DNA from: Gammaproteobacteria bacterium (ex Lamellibrachia satsuma)
GTDB lineage: Bacteria; Pseudomonadota; Gammaproteobacteria; Chromatiales; Chromatiaceae
Direction of reading: 5' to 3'
Length of the DNA stretch: 64,000 nt
Assembly: GCA_019623805.1 (NCBI GenBank)
Contig: CP053680.1
Location: 186,001 to 250,000 of the forward strand
The translations under genes and the position numbers were made by a program. The notes under the pieces were generated by a model. That model did not search any database and was not told the DNA's origin. It was given only the letters and a program-made list of their open reading frames with translations. Shown here one piece after another: positions 56,013 through 64,000 of the stretch (positions within the stretch are counted from its first letter, which is position 1; each line of letters opens with the position of its first letter).

Positions 56013-56384
56013 ATGGACACGCACGCACGCCTTTTACCCCGATTTATCCGGATGCGCGACGCTCCGACCTATCTGGGCATGGACCGGAGCCGATTCAATG
56101 CGGAAGTGCGCCCCTACATCACTGAAATTCCGCTGGGAACCCAGTCCATTGCCTTTGACCGACTTGATCTTGATGCCTGGGCAGACGATTTTAAGAACCG
56201 CAACGGGCGTCGTCCGAAGGCCTCTGAACTGGAGGACGACCTATGTCGAAACGTAACCGTATGCCGGGGCTCCGCCTCAAAGGCGAAATCTGGCACATCG
56301 AAAAGCGTTGTGAGTACTGCCAAGGCGGCTGGCTCCGTGAAAGCACGGGAGCGGCTAGCCGCTCTGAGGCAGAGAAGTACCTGA
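56013..56384 (+). CDS. Excisionase-like DNA-binding protein
   Basis: The 123-aa product has RFIRMRDAPTYLGMDRSRFN, then AFDRLDLDAWADDFKNRNGR, the pattern of small winged-helix proteins encoded just before island integrases. The last 47 codons overlap the integrase start by 142 nt in another frame, and the tail is Ser/Ala/Lys-rich. Start at 56013 or the internal ATG at 56052 are both possible. Confidence 0.65.
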   Translation: MDTHARLLPRFIRMRDAPTYLGMDRSRFNAEVRPYITEIPLGTQSIAFDRLDLDAWADDFKNRNGRRPKASELEDDLCRNVTVCRGSASKAKSGTSKSVVSTAKAAGSVKARERLAALRQRST

Positions 56385-57403
56385 TCCGCCGATTGGCGGA
56401 TATTGAAGGAGAAGCCCGGCGGAAGGTAGAGGGCATTTACACCTTTGAGGAAGCAGCCATGCGCTACCTCGAGGAAATTGCTCAAAAGCCATCTGCCGAC
56501 ACTATGGCGATGCACCTGGATCAGCTCTTTCCATTCATTGGATCGAATGTGTTGGAACAGGTCCATGACGGCACGCTGAAACGCTTTGTTGATCATGAAA
56601 CGAAACGGGGTAAAGCCCCGAAATCGATCAACAATGCGATTGGCGTGGTGTCTGCTGTGTTGAACCGCGCAGCACGGGTTTGGCGGGATGAGAATGGAAC
56701 GCCCTGGCTAAGGCAGGCTCCCCCTAGACTTAGCCGGTTGCCGACAAAAGGTCGGCAGTCCAGTCCCTATCCGCTCTCTTGGACGGAACAGGACAAGCTG
56801 TTCAAGGCCCTGCCTCGTCATCTCGCTGATGCGGCGCTGTATGCCGTCAATACGGGATGCCGGGAACAGGAAGTCTGCCAGCTCCGCTGGGAATGGGAAG
56901 TGGCCGTTCCAGATTTGAAGACCTCTGTCTTCATTCTGCCGGACACGATCACCAAAACCAGCACAGAGCGGGTCGTGGTGCTAAACACAGTGGCAAGCCG
57001 GGTTATTGAGGCCCGGCGCGGGATACACCCGGACTATGTGTTCACATACAAGGGAAGCCCGGTAAGAAAGCTTCACTCAAGTGCATGGAATCGGGCATGG
57101 AAAGCCACAGGACTGCCGCTGGAAAAAGGCATCCTGAAGGGGGTGCATAACTTGCGCCATACCTTCGGGCGGCGTCTCAGAGGGGCTGGTGTGCCGCTAG
57201 AGACACGCAAGGCCCTTTTGGGGCATGCCAATGGGGATATCACAACCCATTACTCAGCGGCGGAGCTGAGCGAGCTGCTAAATGCTGTCGAAAAGATCGT
57301 TGATCGCGGCATCTCTCAAACCCCGACCCTAACAGTGGTCAGACGGAAAAAGGAGCTTGTCGGAAAACTGTCGGAAAAAGAAAAAGGGTCAGCAGTTGTT
57401 TAA
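56243..57403 (+). CDS. Tyrosine-recombinase integrase (tRNA-Arg type)
   Basis: The 386-aa integrase has catalytic Arg in TGCREQE (207), VHNLRHTFG with His 302 and Arg 305, LLGHAN with His 328, and THYSAA with Tyr 337, so the site is complete. GGAGG stands 7 nt before the ATG. It reads into the 3' end of tRNA-Arg 30 bp away, which marks the island boundary. A Cys-rich N-terminal segment (KRCEYCQGGW) may bind zinc. Confidence 0.9.
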   Translation: MSKRNRMPGLRLKGEIWHIEKRCEYCQGGWLRESTGAASRSEAEKYLIRRLADIEGEARRKVEGIYTFEEAAMRYLEEIAQKPSADTMAMHLDQLFPFIGSNVLEQVHDGTLKRFVDHETKRGKAPKSINNAIGVVSAVLNRAARVWRDENGTPWLRQAPPRLSRLPTKGRQSSPYPLSWTEQDKLFKALPRHLADAALYAVNTGCREQEVCQLRWEWEVAVPDLKTSVFILPDTITKTSTERVVVLNTVASRVIEARRGIHPDYVFTYKGSPVRKLHSSAWNRAWKATGLPLEKGILKGVHNLRHTFGRRLRGAGVPLETRKALLGHANGDITTHYSAAELSELLNAVEKIVDRGISQTPTLTVVRRKKELVGKLSEKEKGSAVV

Positions 57404-57433
57404 CCGCTAACCCTTTGATTTCCCGAAGGAATA

Positions 57434-57510
57434 TGGCGCGCCCGGAAGGATTCGAACCTCCGACCACCTGGTTCGTAGCCAGGTACTCTATCCAGCTGAG
57501 CTACGGGCGC
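57434..57510 (-). tRNA. tRNA-Arg(ACG)
   Basis: The 77-nt cloverleaf starts GCGCCCGTAGCTCAG. The anticodon stem-loop has ACG in CTACGAA, the T arm is GGTTCGAATCC, and the 3' CCA is encoded. It is the presumed attachment site of the island to its left. Confidence 0.97.
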
Positions 57511-57593
57511 GTAGCTTTTTGGAGCGCGAATTCTGCTGAATCCGCGCTCTTTTGTCAACACAAAACCGCCTTTTCAGCCAGTATTTGTCTGTA

Positions 57594-57686
57594 TGGCGGA
57601 GAGAGAGGGATTTGAACCCTCGATGGAGCTATAAACCCCATACTCCCTTAGCAGGGGAGCGCCTTCAGCCGCTCGGCCATCTCTCC
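57594..57686 (-). tRNA. tRNA-Ser(GCT)
   Basis: The 93-nt class II tRNA starts GGAGAGATGGCCGAG. The anticodon GCT is in CTGCTAA, a long variable arm follows, the T loop is GGTTCAAATCC, and CCA is encoded. Confidence 0.97.
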
Positions 57687-57834
57687 AAATTCCGTGCATT
57701 TGCTCAGTGGCCCTAGGGCCATAAGGGAGCACGCTGTGTGGGACTAACGTCCCCCACCCCTTCGGGTCAGTGCCATTTAGGCATCCCATAAAACCGAAAC
57801 GGATTGTACCGATTTCTCTTCCTACAAACAAAAA

Positions 57835-57862
57835 AAACTTCGGCAAATGCCGAAGTTTTTTT
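57835..57862. terminator. Terminator after csrA (bidirectional)
   Basis: AACTTCGGC pairs with GCCGAAGTT, with A and T runs on either side. It lies 33 nt past the csrA stop. Confidence 0.85.
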
Positions 57863-57894
57863 GTGCGGTATTAAAACCGCCCCGCGAACCTGCT

Positions 57895-58089
57895 TTACTC
57901 TTCTGCAGCACCCTGCTGTTCAGCCTGCTCGCGCTTGATCCGTTCGTATATCTCTTCACGATGCACGGTCACATCACGCGGAGCATTTACGCCAATACGA
58001 ACCTGGTTACCTTTTACACCCAACACGGTAACCGTTACTTCATCGCCAATCATAAGAGTTTCGCCAACACGGCGAGTCAAGATCAACAT
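57895..58089 (-). CDS. csrA: Carbon storage regulator CsrA/RsmA
   Basis: The 64-aa RNA-binding protein starts [18 protein letters not shown] and has the [17 protein letters not shown] binding strand. It binds GGA motifs in mRNA leaders and controls translation of carbon, motility and biofilm genes. GGAG precedes the ATG. Its position next to tRNA-Ser and downstream of lysC is the ancestral arrangement. Confidence 0.97.
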   Translation of the reverse strand: MLILTRRVGETLMIGDEVTVTVLGVKGNQVRIGVNAPRDVTVHREEIYERIKREQAEQQGAAEE

Positions 58090-58284
58090 AATCCAATCTC
58101 CCTGTTTTCCTTCTTACCTGCTGCCAGACTAACCTAAATGTGTCCGAAACTGCCGACAGCGCTTACCAACCAAGCCAGCTACTATGATGTAACTGACGTA
58201 CCTATACTAACAATAGGTTAGACCAGAAAAAAGTCCAATAGATCCTTATAGTTGGAGTTCAAGAAGGTTTTAGGAATGTAGTGA

Positions 58285-59514
58285 TTATGCAACGCCCTCC
58301 GACTCCAAACCAAATGCCTCATGTAGCGTCCTTACCCCAAGTTCGAGGTATTTCTCGTCTATCACAACTGAAATCTTGATTTCGGATGTAGAGATCATTC
58401 GTATGTTGATACCCTCTTTAGCCAGTGCCCCGAACATTTCACTGGCAATACCTGCGTGAGACCGCATGCCCACGCCGACCAGTGAAATCTTGACTACGGA
58501 GTCATCGTTCAAAACGTCCTGCGCCTTCAAAGACTCAGCCACCCCCTGCAGGATCTCTTTGGCCTGAGTGAAATCATTTCTGTGGACTGTAAATGTGAAG
58601 TCAGTTGTCGCTTCATCAGCTGCAATATTCTGCACGATCATATCGACTTCGATGTTGGCATCTGAAATCGGACCCAGTATTTTATGGGCCACACCGGGCT
58701 GGTCGGGCACGCCCAGAACCGTCAGCTTTGCCTCGTCGCGATTAAACGCAATACCGGAGATCTTTGCCGCTTCCACATTATCTTCCTCAAAGGTTATCAG
58801 GGTACCTTCACCCTCTTCAAAGCTAGAAAGAACCCGCAAGGGTACATTGTATTTTCCAGCAAACTCGACCGCGCGGATCTGCAGTACCTTCGAACCCAGA
58901 CTGGCCATCTCCAGCATCTCTTCGAAAGTAATACGTTCCAGTCGGCGGGCCTTGGGTTCAATTCTTGGATCAGTCGTATAGACGCCGTCAACATCAGTGT
59001 AGATCTGGCACTCATCGGCCTTAAGTGCAGCAGCCATCGCAACTGCGGTGGTGTCGGACCCACCACGACCCAATGTCGTGATATTACCTTGATCATCCAC
59101 GCCCTGAAATCCGGCAATCACAACCACGTGACCGGCATCAAGATCAGTTTTCACCCGGGCGCCATCGATATCCTTGATTCGCGCCTTGCTGTGTGCCTCA
59201 TCTGTAAGGATTTGAACCTGGCCGCCGGTATAGGATCGAGCTCGGCAATCCACTTTATGCAGTGCCATGCAGAGCAGTGCGATGGTCACCTGTTCACCAG
59301 TGGAGACAAGGACATCCATCTCGCGGGGTGAGGGGGCTTCTTCGATCTCGTCTGCCAAACCAATCAGGCGATTGGTTTCTCCAGACATTGCAGAGACCAC
59401 AACTACAATCTGATCACCGCGCTCAGCTTTGCTCTTAATCTTTCCGGCTACAGCCTGGATTCTTTCAATTGTACCGACAGAGGTACCGCCATATTTCTGG
59501 ACAATCAGCGCCAT
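58285..59514 (-). CDS. lysC: Aspartate kinase
   Basis: The 409-aa monofunctional aspartokinase phosphorylates aspartate, first step toward lysine, threonine, methionine and diaminopimelate. It has [10 protein letters not shown] at the N-terminus, [26 protein letters not shown], and two ACT domains ([30 protein letters not shown]) that give feedback control. Length is normal for the alpha form. Confidence 0.97.
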   Translation of the reverse strand: MALIVQKYGGTSVGTIERIQAVAGKIKSKAERGDQIVVVVSAMSGETNRLIGLADEIEEAPSPREMDVLVSTGEQVTIALLCMALHKVDCRARSYTGGQVQILTDEAHSKARIKDIDGARVKTDLDAGHVVVIAGFQGVDDQGNITTLGRGGSDTTAVAMAAALKADECQIYTDVDGVYTTDPRIEPKARRLERITFEEMLEMASLGSKVLQIRAVEFAGKYNVPLRVLSSFEEGEGTLITFEEDNVEAAKISGIAFNRDEAKLTVLGVPDQPGVAHKILGPISDANIEVDMIVQNIAADEATTDFTFTVHRNDFTQAKEILQGVAESLKAQDVLNDDSVVKISLVGVGMRSHAGIASEMFGALAKEGINIRMISTSEIKISVVIDEKYLELGVRTLHEAFGLESEGVA

Positions 59515-59619
59515 ATCTTAACTAGAGTATACTTTGTGGAGTTGGCGTTACAGGGGGTACCCGCAACGGGAAAGGGCGTAATTAAACACGAAAATCCCCT
59601 GGGTGAAAACCCACAGAAA

Positions 59620-62256
59620 TCAAACGCCAGTCTTCTCACGCACCCAATTTTCGACCTGGGCCAATGCATCCGGCAGCGATTCAGGATTATTACCACCGGC
59701 CTGAGCCATATCGGGACGCCCTCCGCCCTTGCCACCAACCTGCTCTGCTACCATCCTGATCAGATCACCAGCCTTCATCTTTCCGGTCAGATCCTTTGTG
59801 ACGCCAGCGACCAGGGAGACCTTCACCCCGCTCACAGTCGCCAGCACGATAACAGCTGAACCCAATTTGTTCTTCAGCTGATCCATAGTGTCACGCAGGG
59901 ACTTTGGATCGGCACCCTCAAGCTTGGCTGCAAGCACTTTCACCCCCCCGACTTCAATGGCACCTGAGGCCAGATCACTACCAGCTGCACTCGCCAACTT
60001 GGCCTTGAGCTGCTCCAGCTCTTTCTCCAGTTTACGGTTGCGATCCAGGATATTTATGACCTTTTCTTCGATATCGTCGCGTCCTGATTTGACCAAGTCG
60101 GCCAGACGCTGAACCCGCTCCTCATCCGCCTCAATCCATTCGAGCGCACGCTGACCGGTGACACCTTCGATGCGTCGTACGCCGGCGGCGATACCGCTTT
60201 CGGAGGTAATCTTGCACAAACCGATATCACCCACCGCGTTGGCATGGATGCCGCCACACAATTCCGTGGAGAAATCCCCCATATTCAGTACCCGAACCTC
60301 GTCGGTATATTTCTCGCCAAATAGCGCCTTGGCACCGCTCTCGCGCGCATCATCAAGAGACATGATCTGCGTCTCGACGGGGTGATTACGGCGGATCTGT
60401 TCATTGACCATCTGTTCAATCTCCTGCAACTGCTCGCGGGAGATCGGTTCAAAATGGGAGAAGTCAAAGCGCAGCCTCTCCGCATCAACCAGAGACCCCT
60501 TCTGTGCAACATGTTCACCCAGTACGGTATGCAGCGCCGAATGCAGCAAGTGCGTGGCTGAGTGGTTAAGCGCTGTCGCCTGGCGGGTAAAATCGTTGAC
60601 CTGAGCGTTGACGGTATCGCCAATACGCAATTCACCCTCCTCCAGTTTACCAATGTGGGCAAACACACTACCAGCCTGCTTGCGGGTGTCATCCACCTCG
60701 AACAAGACACCGTTGGCCTCGAGCACTCCCTGATCTCCCACCTGTCCACCAGACTCAGCATAGAATGGGGTCTGATCAAGAATGACCATTCCGGATTCAC
60801 CCTGCGCGAGAGACTCGACGGGCTCTCCATCGCGCACCAGTGCTACAACACTGCCCTCATCTTCCAGTTGTCCATAGCCAGTGAAGAGAGTCTCCGCATC
60901 CAGGCTAAGACTAAACTCCTGGTTAACTCCGAACTGGCTGGCGGCCCGGGCGCGCTCCCGTTGGGCCTCCATCTCACGACTGAAGCCATCCATGTCGAGG
61001 GTCAGACCCCGCTCTCGGGCAATATCGGCGGTAAGATCAGCAGGGAAGCCATAAGTATCGTAAAGCTTGAAGACTGTCTCGCCGGGAATCACTGTGCTGT
61101 CGAGCCCGGCAATCACCTCTTCGAGGATCTTCATGCCTTGCTCAAGGGTTTCGGCGAAACGCTCCTCCTCTTGTTTCAGGACGCGTTTTACCTGATCTGC
61201 AGCCTGAACCAGTTCCGGGTAGCTCTCGCCCATCTCTTTTACCAGCGGGTCGACCAGCTGAAAGAAAAAGGGATCGTTCTTACCCAGCATATAACCATGA
61301 CGAATCGCACGCCGAATGATACGGCGTACCACAAAGCCGCGCCCTTCGTTGGAGGGCATTACCCCATCCACCACCAAAAAAGCGCAGGAGCGGATATGGT
61401 CGGCAATCACCCGCAAGGATTTCTCTTCCAGATCGTTGCAGTCGGTAACCTCACCGGCGGCCTTGATCAGGCTGGTGAATAGGTCAATTTCATAGTTGCT
61501 GTGAACGTGCTGCAGCACAGCCGCCAGCCGCTCCAGTCCCATGCCGGTATCCACGGACGGCTTAGGGAGCGGAGTCATGTTGCCATCGGCATCCCGGTTG
61601 TACTGCATGAATACCAGGTTCCAGATCTCAATATATCGGTCGCCGTCCTCTTCGGGCGTACCGGGCGGGCCACCCCAGACATCCTCCCCGTGATCGTAGA
61701 AGATCTCCGAGCAGGGGCCGCAGGGGCCAGTATCCCCCATCGACCAGAAGTTATCGCTTTCGTAACGCTTGCCGGGCTTGTCGCCGATACGGGTGAAACT
61801 GGCGGGATTAATACCGACCTCATTGAGCCAGATGTCCGCCGCCTCTTCATCCTCATCGTAGATGGTGACCCAGAGCTTTTCTGCAGGCAGACCGAGGGTT
61901 ACCGTAAGGAACTCCCAGGCATATTTGATAGCATCCCGCTTGAAGTAGTCTCCAAAGCTGAAGTTACCCAGCATCTCGAAGAAGGTGTGGTGACGTGCGG
62001 TGTAACCGACATTTTCCAGGTCGTTGTGTTTGCCGCCGGCGCGAACACAGCGCTGGGAGCTGGTAGCACGAACATAATTGCGCTTTTCACGCCCAAGAAA
62101 GACATCTTTGAACTGCACCATACCCGCATTGGTAAAAAGCAGGGTCGGGTCGTTCATGGGTACCAATGGACTGCTGGCTACCACCTCGTGGCCGTGTTCA
62201 GCAAAATAGTCCAGGAAGGCCTTACGGATATCAGCGCTACTTTTCATTTCGGACAA
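59620..62256 (-). CDS. alaS: Alanyl-tRNA synthetase
   Basis: The 878-aa class II synthetase has the catalytic start ([20 protein letters not shown]), the editing site [12 protein letters not shown] with later CGGIHAN, and the C-terminal DHHA1 Gly-rich end ([15 protein letters not shown]). It charges tRNA-Ala and clears Ser/Gly mischarging. Complete length. The gene precedes lysC on the same strand with a 105-bp gap. Confidence 0.98.
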   Translation of the reverse strand: MSEMKSSADIRKAFLDYFAEHGHEVVASSPLVPMNDPTLLFTNAGMVQFKDVFLGREKRNYVRATSSQRCVRAGGKHNDLENVGYTARHHTFFEMLGNFSFGDYFKRDAIKYAWEFLTVTLGLPAEKLWVTIYDEDEEAADIWLNEVGINPASFTRIGDKPGKRYESDNFWSMGDTGPCGPCSEIFYDHGEDVWGGPPGTPEEDGDRYIEIWNLVFMQYNRDADGNMTPLPKPSVDTGMGLERLAAVLQHVHSNYEIDLFTSLIKAAGEVTDCNDLEEKSLRVIADHIRSCAFLVVDGVMPSNEGRGFVVRRIIRRAIRHGYMLGKNDPFFFQLVDPLVKEMGESYPELVQAADQVKRVLKQEEERFAETLEQGMKILEEVIAGLDSTVIPGETVFKLYDTYGFPADLTADIARERGLTLDMDGFSREMEAQRERARAASQFGVNQEFSLSLDAETLFTGYGQLEDEGSVVALVRDGEPVESLAQGESGMVILDQTPFYAESGGQVGDQGVLEANGVLFEVDDTRKQAGSVFAHIGKLEEGELRIGDTVNAQVNDFTRQATALNHSATHLLHSALHTVLGEHVAQKGSLVDAERLRFDFSHFEPISREQLQEIEQMVNEQIRRNHPVETQIMSLDDARESGAKALFGEKYTDEVRVLNMGDFSTELCGGIHANAVGDIGLCKITSESGIAAGVRRIEGVTGQRALEWIEADEERVQRLADLVKSGRDDIEEKVINILDRNRKLEKELEQLKAKLASAAGSDLASGAIEVGGVKVLAAKLEGADPKSLRDTMDQLKNKLGSAVIVLATVSGVKVSLVAGVTKDLTGKMKAGDLIRMVAEQVGGKGGGRPDMAQAGGNNPESLPDALAQVENWVREKTGV

Positions 62257-62684
62257 GCAAAATCACCTGAAAAAACAGCCCCTCAAGATACCAGAAAGCA
62301 GACCAAAACACCCGCTTCCGTAAATTTTTTCTGCTCCTAAAAAACATAGCAAAGCTGACACTCTTCAGACGGCAACTCGCAAGGAAGCAGCCACTGAAGA
62401 TATTAATGTACAGTCAACCGGTTTAGCCCTGCCCCGTCAGTTCATTCAACGCAGGATAAACCACGCGCATTATGCCGATGGTGCGTGCGGCGAACCCTAC
62501 GAAAGGGCAATACCCTCAAACGATCCCGATGATATTCATGCCTCAAAAATAGCACATGACACATTTATCATAGTGTTATATATCAATATATTATAAGAAT
62601 TAATTAATGCATTTTCTTACAATTTAAATTGCTTAAACCCCTGAATTCCAGCTAACTTAGACACCCAGAAAATCCCAACAAAGT
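62257..62684. other. Intergenic region between recX and alaS
   Basis: No gene is seen. A degenerate REP-like palindrome lies at 62478-62501. The AT-rich stretch 62570-62640 may hold the alaS promoter. Confidence 0.6.
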
Positions 62685-63140
62685 TCAATCAAAATCAAAT
62701 AGGAACTGTCGAATCAGCTCACCTGGAAAACCCCGGTATTCCAGAAAGCGCGCGCGCCGGGACAGCTCCTTTCGATCCTGAGCCTGCTCAGAACCATATT
62801 TGCGGTCGTGTACTACTTTCAGCAGTTCCTGCCACTCACCGGAATAAATCTCCAAAAAGCCGGCAATCATGGCATCTTCAATGCCACGCTCCCTCAGTTC
62901 ACGACGAATGCGCACCGGTCCACTGCCTCGGCCGACACGCCATTCGATGTAGGACTCAGTAAATCGCGCATCACTCAGCAGCCCGGTACTCTCCAAGCCG
63001 TCGAGCACGACTTCGATAACGTCAACATCAAAGCCACGCCCAAGCAGTTTAGTGCGCAACTGTCGGCGGGAATGCTCTCGTGCAGCCAGCAGGCGAGCCG
63101 CTACTGCTTCGATCTCATTCTTGTCCGAAGGGTCGTTCAG
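62685..63140 (-). CDS. recX: Regulatory protein RecX
   Basis: RecX binds RecA filaments and limits recombination. The first usual start is TTG at 63059 (124 aa), but the same frame continues upstream with [16 protein letters not shown], the conserved RecX N-terminus. The only plausible start there is CTG at 63140, overlapping the recA stop (CTGA) with GAGG 7 nt before it; this gives 151 aa, the normal size. I therefore use 63140, with the start codon unproven. Confidence 0.85.
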   Translation of the reverse strand: MNDPSDKNEIEAVAARLLAAREHSRRQLRTKLLGRGFDVDVIEVVLDGLESTGLLSDARFTESYIEWRVGRGSGPVRIRRELRERGIEDAMIAGFLEIYSGEWQELLKVVHDRKYGSEQAQDRKELSRRARFLEYRGFPGELIRQFLFDFD

Positions 63141-64000
63141 GCTTTGGCCTCAACCACTTTCATTTCCGTTTCCTGCTCTTGCGGCAACAGCTCGGTGCGG
63201 ATGCGTTCCTCAATATGCTCGGCAATGTCCGGGTTGTCCTTCAGAAACTGGCGTACATTCTCCTTGCCCTGGCCAATGCGGTCACCATTATAGCTATACC
63301 AGGCTCCTGCCTTGTCAATAATGTTCTGCTTGACCCCCAGGTCGATGATCTCCCCTTCATGGGAGATACCCTCACCATAGAGGATCTCGAAATTTGCCAG
63401 CTTGAATGGGGGCGCCACCTTATTTTTCACCACCTTGACCTTGGTGTCGTTACCGACTATCTCGTCACCCTTTTTGATGGCGCCGATGCGACGGATATCG
63501 AGACGCACAGACGAGTAGAACTTGAGGGCGTTACCGCCAGTGGTGGTCTCCGGGCTGCCAAACATGACACCGATCTTCATACGGATCTGGTTGATGAAGA
63601 TCACCAGACAGTTGGTACGCTTGATATTGGCGGTAAGCTTCCGCAGGGCCTGTGACATCAAACGGGCCTGCAGGCCGACGTGGGTATCGCCCATCTCACC
63701 TTCTATCTCAGCCTTCGGCGTCAAAGCAGCCACCGAGTCCACCACCACCACATCGACGGCGCCGGAGCGTACCAGCATGTCTGAGATCTCCAACGCCTGC
63801 TCGCCGGTATCTGGCTGGGAAACCAACAGTTCGTCAACATTGACGCCCAGTTTTCCCGCATAGTCTGGATCAAGAGCGTGCTCAGCATCAATAAAGGCGC
63901 AGGTTCCGCCCTGTTTCTGGGCCTCCGCCACCACCTGCAGGGTCAGCGTGGTCTTGCCGGAGGATTCCGGGCCGTAGATCTCGACTACACGTCCCTTGGG
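63137..64000 (-). CDS. recA: Recombinase RecA, 5' end outside the window
   Basis: The visible 287 codons carry Walker [26 protein letters not shown], the [19 protein letters not shown] segment split around Walker B, loop L1/L2 ([40 protein letters not shown]) and the C-terminus ending VEAKA. The start is beyond 64000. RecA drives strand exchange and SOS induction. recX follows with overlap. Confidence 0.98.
   Translation of the reverse strand, partial: PKGRVVEIYGPESSGKTTLTLQVVAEAQKQGGTCAFIDAEHALDPDYAGKLGVNVDELLVSQPDTGEQALEISDMLVRSGAVDVVVVDSVAALTPKAEIEGEMGDTHVGLQARLMSQALRKLTANIKRTNCLVIFINQIRMKIGVMFGSPETTTGGNALKFYSSVRLDIRRIGAIKKGDEIVGNDTKVKVVKNKVAPPFKLANFEILYGEGISHEGEIIDLGVKQNIIDKAGAWYSYNGDRIGQGKENVRQFLKDNPDIAEHIEERIRTELLPQEQETEMKVVEAKA

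Noticed and set aside
60562..62340. Long open frames on the plus strand opposite alaS
   Set aside because: They mirror the alaS codons and have no start signals or recognisable domains.

Overview
The right end of the window (57.4-64 kb) is a gammaproteobacterial chromosome. Read leftward on the minus strand from the window edge it holds recA (cut by the edge), recX, alaS, lysC (aspartokinase), csrA, tRNA-Ser(GCT) and tRNA-Arg(ACG). This order is familiar from Pseudomonas-like and related sulfur-oxidising Gammaproteobacteria; nothing in the window fixes the genus.

Everything left of tRNA-Arg is accessory DNA. A tyrosine integrase with an overlapping small DNA-binding gene (56.0-57.4 kb) reads into the tRNA-Arg 3' end, so tRNA-Arg marks the right boundary of a genomic island whose left end is outside the window. 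A second integrase module (53.3-55.3 kb) carries a 48-bp 3' fragment of tRNA-Gly(TCC) with repeated TTGCCACAA boxes on both sides, which looks like a captured attP.

From 53.1 down to 35.7 kb one strand holds what was a single operon: phd-type antitoxin, restriction helicase-nuclease (res), large adenine methyltransferase (mod), SF1 helicase with a RelE-like N-terminus, and a Gabija-like pair (OLD ATPase-Toprim nuclease GajA, UvrD-like helicase GajB). A Swt1-type HEPN gene converges on it. Res is split by an IS21 element and mod by an IS630 and an IS1182 element; the HEPN gene is split after its sixth codon by an IS701 element. Every insertion keeps a target duplication, and removing the element plus one duplication restores the reading frame exactly. 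The restriction arm is therefore broken, while the helicase, GajA and GajB remain intact.

From 13 to 32.4 kb lies a mobilisation backbone: truncated relaxase, MobC-like protein, a hairpin array and oriT-like region, SprT-like protein, TraG/VirD4 coupling protein, a four-gene membrane/VWA module, mobile mystery proteins A and B, ArdC, ArdA and a Fic protein with its own HTH. Three minus-strand genes here (a 76-aa protein, ardC, ardA) each have a hairpin 75-86 nt upstream, resembling leaders that could work on incoming single-stranded DNA. Two unassigned modules sit inside: a three-gene set (unknown, ankyrin, Zn-peptidase with a membrane segment) and a GIY-YIG-like/unknown pair.

From 0 to 11.8 kb lie two soluble FtsH-like AAA+/M41 proteases in tandem and a divergent TIR-WD40 gene. 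The larger protease gene is split by an IS3 element. A second IS3 copy, inverted and without a target duplication, joins this block to the truncated relaxase. No CRISPR array or rRNA gene was seen. Coordinates and frames were worked out by reading the sequence; no homology search was possible.
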